Assembly: GCA_021850555.1 (NCBI GenBank)
Contig: JAJZLX010000138.1
Span: forward strand, 1-11,422
Length of the DNA: 11,422 bases
DNA from: Pseudomonadota bacterium
Lineage (GTDB): Bacteria; Pseudomonadota; Gammaproteobacteria; Steroidobacterales; Steroidobacteraceae
Direction: 5' to 3'
Positions 6,574 to 11,422 of this stretch are shown one piece after another. Positions within the stretch are counted from its first letter, which is position 1. Every line of letters begins with the position of its first letter. The notes beneath the pieces were generated by a model, which did not search any database, was not told where the DNA came from, and was given only the letters and a program-made list of their open reading frames with translations. A program made the position numbers and the translations under genes.

Positions 6574-6744
6574 TATAAAGAGGCGTTGGAGCGCGGCACG
6601 CTCGAGCTCGTGTTGGGCGAGGGGTTCCCCGAGCCCTCCCCGCTCAGTGTGGCCTGTCCGCAGAGCCGGCACCGTTCGCGCAGAGTGCGCGTGTTCGTCG
6701 ATTGGCTGGCGGCGCTGATCGGTGATCACGACGGCATTCGGTTG
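6574..6744 (+). pseudogene. Remnant: C-terminal end of a LysR-type regulator
   Basis: Reading from 6574 in the frame that stays open to the TGA at 6820-6822, the translation YKEALERGTLELVLGEGF, then PLSVACPQSRHRSRRVRVF and VDWLAALI matches the conserved last 50 or so residues of LysR-type regulators (aL..G.L..vL ... Pls..yPq.rhlsprvR.FvDwL). Nothing before 6574 in any frame looks like the rest of such a protein; the upstream DNA is the exported protein gene and its hairpin. No start codon or ribosome binding site fits. It is best explained as the leftover end of a regulator gene whose first 80 percent has been deleted. It is not from the choline regulator in this window, whose C-terminus differs. 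Confidence 0.68.
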
Positions 6745-6772
6745 CGCTCCACGCTGCCGCGAGCACAGGCGC

Positions 6773-6843
6773 GGCCGGCCGGTCCGCCGGCCCGACCAAG
6801 CCGGGGTGGAGCCGGCTCCTGAGGGGAGCGCGGCAGAGCCGCG
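6773..6843 (-). terminator. Three-hairpin cluster just past the HDOD gene
   Basis: Three perfect inverted repeats follow the HDOD stop on the minus strand: CGCGGC-AGA-GCCGCG (6829-6843), AGCCGG-N7-CCGGCT (6799-6817) and GGCCGGC-N6-GCCGGCC (6773-6792), given in plus-strand letters. None has a following T-run in either direction. Together they probably help end or protect the HDOD transcript; this is inference from structure and position. Confidence 0.45.
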
Positions 6844-6844
6844 G

Positions 6845-7951
6845 CTACGCCGCCGGCCTGCTCGCCGTGTCCGCGCTCGAGGGGGGATACAGCAGCCGGG
6901 TGAGGACACGATCGAGATGACGTGGCCACTGACCCGTCTCCGGCAGAGACTCTCTCACCGTGGTGTCATCGATGAGAGAGTTGCCATACAACAGCGCGAG
7001 GGCTCCTGCGCGGCGCCCGAAGCGCAGCGCCCGGCCGAGCGGCGTCTCCGGCGCGGACGAGAGGGTCTGCGCCTCCAGCGCGGCCACCGCCGGCGCCGAG
7101 AGCTGCCATGCGGCCCCGATCCGCCAGGCGAGCACGGCCGATTGGGAATCGATCAGCGAGGCGATGACCAGCGGGCCCGCCTGCGCCGCGGCAGCGCAAT
7201 GATCCATCGCGACGCGGAACAGGACGATCTCCGCCAGGCCGCTGATGAGGGCGAGCAGTTCCGCCGCGAACGGATCCGCCTTCTCGATCAGGGCGGCGTA
7301 TGGGGCGGCTGCATGGGCCGAACGCAAGGTATGCTCCCAGACGAGCTCGGGGAAGCGCGGGGACGCTCCGGTGTTGGACACCTGGAAGATCGGTTGCATC
7401 AACGCCGCGGCGATCATCGAGCGCAGGCCGTCGCAGCCGAGCAGGGCGATCGCCCCCTCGATCGTCTCGATCGGCTCCGGGTTGAACCGATAGAAGGGGC
7501 TGTTTGCCATTCTCAGCAGGCCATCCACCAGTGAGGGGTCGTCGGCGACGATCGCCGCCAGCTGCCTGCGCGAGGCGTTCTCGTCCCGGATGGCGTGCAT
7601 AAGCTTGGGGAGCAGGTTTGGGCGCCTGGGAAAGTAGCGCCTTTGCATGGTCGGATCGCCGATCGCCACCAGCGCCGCCGTGACGATGTGCTCGTATTGC
7701 GGCAGCGGCCGCACGGGCTCGGAGAGCCCGAGCTGCAGCTGGCGCAGCCGACCGAATATCTCGGCGTGATCGAGCGCCTGCGCCGTCATCCGGGCCTGCG
7801 GCGCCGCTACCGCCCGCGGACCGGCCGCCCGCGCGGGGGTGTCCTCGGGCGGCCTCGAGGCCGTCTTGCCGCGCAACGCTTTGCGCAGCACGGGGCGTGC
7901 GAGAAAGCCGATCGCGGCCAGCAGCAGTGGTGATAACAGCCAGACTGTCAT
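6845..7951 (-). CDS. Membrane-anchored HDOD-domain signalling protein
   Basis: A 368-residue protein with one N-terminal membrane anchor (VWLLSPLLLAAIGFLA, about 3-18) followed by a basic, Pro/Ala-rich linker to about residue 55. The HDOD domain spans about 108-300: NLLPKLMHAIRDENASRRQL, IVADDPSLVDGLLRMANSPFYRF, IETIEGAIALLGCDGLRSMI are typical of the family. HDOD is a non-catalytic relative of HD phosphohydrolases, used in regulatory and signalling proteins. The tail (about 300-368) has no recognised motif. It lies 184 bp downstream of an ANTAR response regulator on the same strand and may share its transcript or be its target. The ATG has CAGGGAT just two to three bases ahead, which is close for a Shine-Dalgarno, so the start is moderately sure. 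Confidence 0.87.
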   Translation of the reverse strand: MTVWLLSPLLLAAIGFLARPVLRKALRGKTASRPPEDTPARAAGPRAVAAPQARMTAQALDHAEIFGRLRQLQLGLSEPVRPLPQYEHIVTAALVAIGDPTMQRRYFPRRPNLLPKLMHAIRDENASRRQLAAIVADDPSLVDGLLRMANSPFYRFNPEPIETIEGAIALLGCDGLRSMIAAALMQPIFQVSNTGASPRFPELVWEHTLRSAHAAAPYAALIEKADPFAAELLALISGLAEIVLFRVAMDHCAAAAQAGPLVIASLIDSQSAVLAWRIGAAWQLSAPAVAALEAQTLSSAPETPLGRALRFGRRAGALALLYGNSLIDDTTVRESLPETGQWPRHLDRVLTRLLYPPSSADTASRPAA

Positions 7952-8027
7952 ATCCCTGATTCATCCGCGGAGCGGGGCGTTGGCTCCGGACACCCCTGGG
8001 TTTCGGCAGGCAGGCGGGAAAGCCCAT

Positions 8028-8111
8028 GGCCGTTTCTCACATTTGTGACCGGCCGCACGGATCAACGGCATCCCAGGGCCTGCGCGGTCGCCGCGATGCG
8101 ACACCTGTGTC
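8028..8111. promoter_or_regulatory. Two 5-2-5 palindromes in the ANTAR-HDOD gap
   Basis: The 184-bp gap holds two perfect inverted repeats of the same build: TCACA-TT-TGTGA (8037-8048) and GACAC-CT-GTGTC (8100-8111). Their centres are 63 bp apart, close to six helical turns. The first is nested within GGCCG (8028-8032) and CGGCC (8050-8054), so in the minus-strand RNA it can form a two-part hairpin. A smaller GC hairpin, CGCGG-TCG-CCGCG (8083-8095), lies between them. Operator sites for the HDOD gene or a structured RNA leader are both possible. Confidence 0.45.
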
Positions 8112-8135
8112 ACAAAGGGGTAGGGAGCTGCGCAG

Positions 8136-8831
8136 TCATGGGCGCCCGGGCTCACCGGGCTTCTGCGGCGGGACGGACTCGGCGTATTGCTGCAGAAGCC
8201 TGCCTGTCTCATCGTAGGCGCGCACCAGCTCCGTCGCCACCTCATCCAGTCTGGCCCGCCGCGAGCGGGCCTGGTGCCGCAGCCGCTCGAACGCCTCGCG
8301 TTTGCCGACTCCGAATGTCGCCATCAGCAGACCCGCCGCTGCGCTCACGTTCTGCTCCTTCTGCAGAGCCATGCGCAGTCTCTCGCTCTGCTCGCGCAGC
8401 GCATAGGCCTCGCGGGCGCGTTGCAGCGCCGCTCGAACGATCGGCAGCAGCTGCTGCGGGTCGATGGGCTTGACGAGGTAGGTGAGCGCGCCGGCGGAGA
8501 TCGCCTCATTGACGATCGTCTCATCGCCGAGCTCGGACAGGAAGATCACCGGCACCGCGCTCGAGGCGGCGAGCGCGCGCGCCACTTCGATGCCATTCAT
8601 GCCGGGCATCGCGTGGTCGATGATGGCGAGGTCCGGTTTCTCGGAAGCGCCCGCCGCCAGCGCAGAAGGGCCGTCGAATGCCTCGATCACCTTGAATCCG
8701 GCGGCACGCAGCCGCTCACCGAGCGTCGCCACGATCGCACGGTCATCGTCGGCTACGAGCACGGACTTGGGGTCCGTGCCCCGGGGGTCCACGGCACTGG
8801 TCGAACTGTGGTGCTCTTCAGACGTTGGCAT
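8136..8831 (-). CDS. Response regulator with ANTAR RNA-binding domain
   Basis: A 231-residue two-domain protein. The receiver domain (about 22-135) has the acidic pocket D28-D30 (VLVADDD), phospho-acceptor D72 (AIIDHAMPG), S99 in place of Thr and K121 (LVKPID). A helical linker of about 135-158 leads to an ANTAR domain (about 150-204) with the signature AAAGLLM..FGV..REAFERLR and LDEVATELV. ANTAR proteins bind paired hexaloop RNA hairpins and prevent transcription termination when their receiver is phosphorylated; the N-terminal receiver here places it with AmiR/EutV-like regulators. No partner kinase is in the window. There is no good ribosome binding site before the ATG, and the frame is closed 21 bases upstream by TAA, so translation may be weak or leaderless. 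The first 20 residues are polar and probably disordered. Confidence 0.93.
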   Translation of the reverse strand: MPTSEEHHSSTSAVDPRGTDPKSVLVADDDRAIVATLGERLRAAGFKVIEAFDGPSALAAGASEKPDLAIIDHAMPGMNGIEVARALAASSAVPVIFLSELGDETIVNEAISAGALTYLVKPIDPQQLLPIVRAALQRAREAYALREQSERLRMALQKEQNVSAAAGLLMATFGVGKREAFERLRHQARSRRARLDEVATELVRAYDETGRLLQQYAESVPPQKPGEPGRP

Positions 8832-9308
8832 GACGTTTGTTATGTCAAATTACAACCGGTCGAGCGCGTGATCCGCTGGCTTCGGGGCGTACCCTGCTTC
8901 TCCTCTGTCGGGCTTACGCCTGGTGAGCGCTGAGGAACGCGAGAACCAGGTGGACGCAGACTGAAAGGGCCGTCCCGCGGGGAGAGGGCGGGGACCCGGA
9001 TGGCCCAGGCATGTACGGCTTTATTGATCCATGTTGCCGCACCTCGTGATCCTACCGGGGTTGCGGACTCAGTCAAGGGCATGTGCTCGTTGCGGGGGTC
9101 GCCGGTCAGAGACGTGCGCGCGCGCCAAGCGGAAATCTGCGACTTGGCTTCGCGCGCTTTCCTCACGGAAAGCCGATAGTTACGTTGCGGGAGCGCAATC
9201 AGAGCCCGGCCGGCCGATTCGGTTGGACACGCCGGACGGCCGGGAGTTGTGCGCGCCGTGGCGGTAAGCACGGCGCCCGCGCAGACCTTCTCCAAGGGAG
9301 ACCTTCTG
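8832..9308. other. Divergent spacer with four hairpins, no gene seen
   Basis: The 477 bases between the ANTAR gene and the GGDEF-EAL gene hold no credible protein gene. Read on the plus strand they hold four inverted repeats: a nested one at 8967-9006 (GGGCC/GGCCC outside, GTCCCGC/GCGGGGAC inside with one bulged G), 9118-9157 (GCGCGCG/CGCGCGC plus CCAAG/CTTGG, 13-nt loop), 9156-9173 (GCTTTCC-TCAC-GGAAAGC) and 9205-9244 (CCCGGCCG/CGGCCGGG, 24-nt loop). The second and third share two bases and so may be alternatives. The ribosome binding site AAGGGAGA (9294-9301) sits seven bases before the GGDEF-EAL ATG. No T-run terminator and no clear promoter boxes were found. Near the ANTAR start an AT-rich patch (8838-8856) is the likeliest place for its promoter. 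Confidence 0.5.
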
Positions 9309-11422
9309 ATGGTGATGGCCACAGTCGGTGGGGTGCTGATCGCGATCGTGGCATGGTTCGCGACCACGTGCATGCGCCGTGGCTCGCGCGGCGATACCTT
9401 CCCCGTGAGGGTCGAGGACCTTTTCGAGGCGGGAGCCGATGCGCTGCTGGTCGTGGATCGCGACGGAATGATCCTCGCGGCCAATCGGCGCGTCGCGGCG
9501 CTTTTGGGCTGGCCGGACGCCGAGCTCAAGGGGCGGCCGCTCGAGCGGGTCCTGCCGCAGAGCCTGCGCCAGGGAGATCGTGTGATTCGCCGGGAAGATC
9601 GCGACAATCCCAGGCGGCGCGAGACGGGGCCGGGCGAGCTCGATCTGCTGGCCGTGCGCCGCGATGGCACTACCTTTCCGGCGGAAGTCACTCTCAGTCC
9701 GCTCGCCACCGGCGTACTGATCGCCGCGGTGCGTGATCTCACCGACAGGCGGGCGAAAGTGGCGGAAATCCTGTTTCTCAACCGGATCTACTCGACTCTC
9801 GCGGAAACCCAGCAGCTGGTCGGCCGCTGCGCGGGTGAGGCCGAGCTGTTCGAGCGGGTCTGCCACGTGGCTGTCACGGCCGGGCAGTTCATGCTCGCGT
9901 GGGTCGGCAGGCCCGACCTCGGCGGGGCGGTCATTTCCCTGACGAGCCGCGCCGCCGCCCCCGAGTTCGACGAGTATCTGCGCGGCATCTCAGTTCACAT
10001 CGACGCCGCCCGGCCCGAGGGCCGGGGGCCGTTCGGAATCGCATGGCGAGAGGCTCGAGCGGTGTTCGTGCAGGACTTCAGGGGCGATGAGCGGGTTGCG
10101 TTCTGGCGCAGGCCCGACCGGCCCGTGCCCTGGGGCGCGAGCGCCGCGTTGCCCATCCGGCGAGCCGGCCGCGTGCATGCGATGTTGTCGTTGTACGACA
10201 CCCGGGCCGGGGCGTTCTCCGACAAGGTGGTCGACCTGCTGCACAGGATGGTCTCGCACATCGAGGATGCGCTCGACCGGATGGATCTCATGGCCGAGAG
10301 AAGGGATAAGGAGGAGCGGATCTCCCGCCTCTTGAACCTCGATCCGCTGACCACTCTGCCCAACCGGCGGTGCATGCTCGAGCATCTGGAGCACGCCGTG
10401 TGCGGGTCCGGGCGCGCCCAGGCTCATGGCGGCGTACTGCTGCTCGGGCTGGACCGGTTCCAGACCATCAATGACATTCTCGGCCATCACACGGGCGATC
10501 GGCTGTTGCAGGAGACCGCCCGGAGGCTGCGCGCCGCGGTGCCCGGCGCGGGCCGGGTGGGCCGTGTCGGGGGCGATGAGTTTCTGGTCGTGCTCGAGGA
10601 TCTCGGCGCGGAGTCGCGGACCGCGGCCGACGCCGCCCGCGGCGCCGCCGATCAGCTGCTCTCGACGGTGCTTCAGCCGCACCTGATCGACACCCAGGTC
10701 GTCTCCTGCTCCGTGAGCATCGGTATCGCACTGTGGGGCGGGGGGGATTGCACGGTCGGCTTCCAGGAGTTGCTCAGGCGCGCCGAGGTTGCGATGCGCG
10801 CGGCGAAGAACAACGGCCGCAACACCGCGCGGCTGTTCACGCCGGGGATGCAGCTCGCCCTGGAGCGCCGCTCGCGTCTCGAGGCGAGGCTCCGTCACGA
10901 GTTCAACACCGATCAGCTCGAGCTGTACTTTCAGAAGCGCGTCGACGGCGATGGCGCGACACTCGGCGCCGAGGCGCTGTTGCGCTGGCACGATCCGCAG
11001 CGCGGCCTGGTTCCGCCGATCGAGCTGGTGCCGGTGGCCGAGGAGATCGGCCTGATTCACGAGATCGGCCGGTGGGTGCTGGGACGCGCCTGCCGGCAGC
11101 TGAAGGAGTGGTCGCAGAGCGAGCCGGCGCGGCGGCTGCGCCTGGCGGTGAACGTGAGCCCCAAGCAGCTCGCCGGCGATGCATTCGTCGATCAAGTCAT
11201 CGATATCCTCGCCCGCACCGGCGCCGACCCGCATCTGCTCGAGCTGGAGGTGACCGAAGGGCTGCCGATACAGGACATCGAGGAGGTGATCCCGAAGATG
11301 CAGGCGCTGCGCAGCCTCGGCGTCCGATTCGCGATCGATGACTTCGGCATCGGCTACTCCTCGCTGTCGTACCTGCGGCAGCTGCCGATCAGCGTGCTGA
11401 AGATCGATCGCAGCTTCGTCGC
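9309..11422 (+). CDS. Membrane-anchored PAS-GAF-GGDEF-EAL protein (c-di-GMP), 3' end cut off
   Basis: At least 704 residues; the gene runs off the right edge. Order: a membrane anchor (about 4-19, ATVGGVLIAIVAWF), a PAS domain (33-147), a GAF-like domain (about 175-325, ending ALPIRRAGRVHAMLSLYD), a GGDEF domain (about 343-510) and an EAL domain (from about 520). GGDEF enzymes make c-di-GMP and EAL enzymes break it. GGDEF features: LDPLTTLPNRR, TINDILGHHTGD, intact GGDEF at 421-425 and AAKNNGRN; but the usual DxD metal site reads GLD, with G380 for the first Asp. EAL features seem intact: E555 (AEALLRW), N615 (VNVSPKQL), E647/E650 (LEVTE), D677-D678 (DDFGIGYSS) and K698 (LKIDRSF). The start is well supported by AAGGGAGA seven bases upstream. 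It is divergent from an ANTAR response regulator. Dominant phosphodiesterase activity is my inference. Confidence 0.93.
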   Translation, partial: MVMATVGGVLIAIVAWFATTCMRRGSRGDTFPVRVEDLFEAGADALLVVDRDGMILAANRRVAALLGWPDAELKGRPLERVLPQSLRQGDRVIRREDRDNPRRRETGPGELDLLAVRRDGTTFPAEVTLSPLATGVLIAAVRDLTDRRAKVAEILFLNRIYSTLAETQQLVGRCAGEAELFERVCHVAVTAGQFMLAWVGRPDLGGAVISLTSRAAAPEFDEYLRGISVHIDAARPEGRGPFGIAWREARAVFVQDFRGDERVAFWRRPDRPVPWGASAALPIRRAGRVHAMLSLYDTRAGAFSDKVVDLLHRMVSHIEDALDRMDLMAERRDKEERISRLLNLDPLTTLPNRRCMLEHLEHAVCGSGRAQAHGGVLLLGLDRFQTINDILGHHTGDRLLQETARRLRAAVPGAGRVGRVGGDEFLVVLEDLGAESRTAADAARGAADQLLSTVLQPHLIDTQVVSCSVSIGIALWGGGDCTVGFQELLRRAEVAMRAAKNNGRNTARLFTPGMQLALERRSRLEARLRHEFNTDQLELYFQKRVDGDGATLGAEALLRWHDPQRGLVPPIELVPVAEEIGLIHEIGRWVLGRACRQLKEWSQSEPARRLRLAVNVSPKQLAGDAFVDQVIDILARTGADPHLLELEVTEGLPIQDIEEVIPKMQALRSLGVRFAIDDFGIGYSSLSYLRQLPISVLKIDRSFV

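Noticed and set aside
8037..8048. CRP-like site
   Set aside because: CRP sites read TGTGA-N6-TCACA; here the half-sites are in the reverse order with a 2-bp spacer.
7952..8135. ANTAR paired hexaloop antiterminator
   Set aside because: I looked for two adjacent hairpins with six-base loops carrying A at position 1 and G at position 4 and found none that are convincing by eye.
8941..9120. c-di-GMP (GEMM) riboswitch before the GGDEF-EAL gene
   Set aside because: The segment GGTGGACGCAGACTGAAAGG recalls part of the GEMM core, but the other conserved strand and the loop-receptor elements are absent.
8840..9781. 313-residue minus-strand frame across the divergent spacer and PAS region
   Set aside because: Ser/Arg/Thr-rich with no recognisable domain; it overlaps the well-supported GGDEF-EAL start.
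9990..11234. 414-residue open frame antisense to the GGDEF-EAL gene
   Set aside because: The plus-strand frame shows full PAS, GAF, GGDEF and EAL motifs; the antisense frame shows none.

Overview
The window is high-GC bacterial DNA (roughly two thirds G+C by eye) with dense genes and short spacers. Codon use is strongly GC-ending. Gene content (choline-O-sulfate use, di-heme cytochrome c peroxidase with cytochrome b561, HDOD, ANTAR and GGDEF-EAL signalling proteins) points to a Pseudomonadota chromosome, most likely a beta- or gammaproteobacterium. I cannot name a genus from the sequence.

Region 1 (1-2962) is a choline-O-sulfate module. A LysR-type regulator on the plus strand diverges from choline-sulfatase (betC), which is followed on the minus strand by the 5' part of a choline-binding protein gene (choX) that runs off the left edge. 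The short divergent spacer carries a good sigma70-like promoter for the regulator, with two inverted repeats lying over its -35 and -10. The module would import choline or choline sulfate and release choline and sulfate.

Region 2 (2963-6564) starts with a 375-bp gene-free spacer holding a large hairpin. Then come four plus-strand genes with 48-62 bp gaps and good ribosome binding sites: an exported small protein with a probable OB-like fold, a di-heme cytochrome c peroxidase, a cytochrome b561 and an exported Tyr/Trp-rich protein with an Arg/Pro/Gln-rich tail. A strong hairpin follows the last gene. The likely logic is a membrane b-type cytochrome and a periplasmic peroxidase working together, with two exported proteins of unknown role.

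Region 3 (6565-6844) lies between convergent genes. It holds a remnant of the C-terminus of an unrelated LysR-type regulator and a cluster of GC-rich hairpins just past the stop of the minus-strand HDOD gene.

Region 4 (6845-11422) is a signalling cluster. On the minus strand are a REC-ANTAR response regulator and, 184 bp downstream, a membrane-anchored HDOD protein. Diverging across a 477-bp spacer rich in hairpins is a membrane-anchored PAS-GAF-GGDEF-EAL protein, cut by the right edge. Its GGDEF domain keeps the signature motif but has Gly where the first metal-binding Asp of the family usually sits, so it may act mainly as a c-di-GMP phosphodiesterase. No histidine kinase is present in the window.
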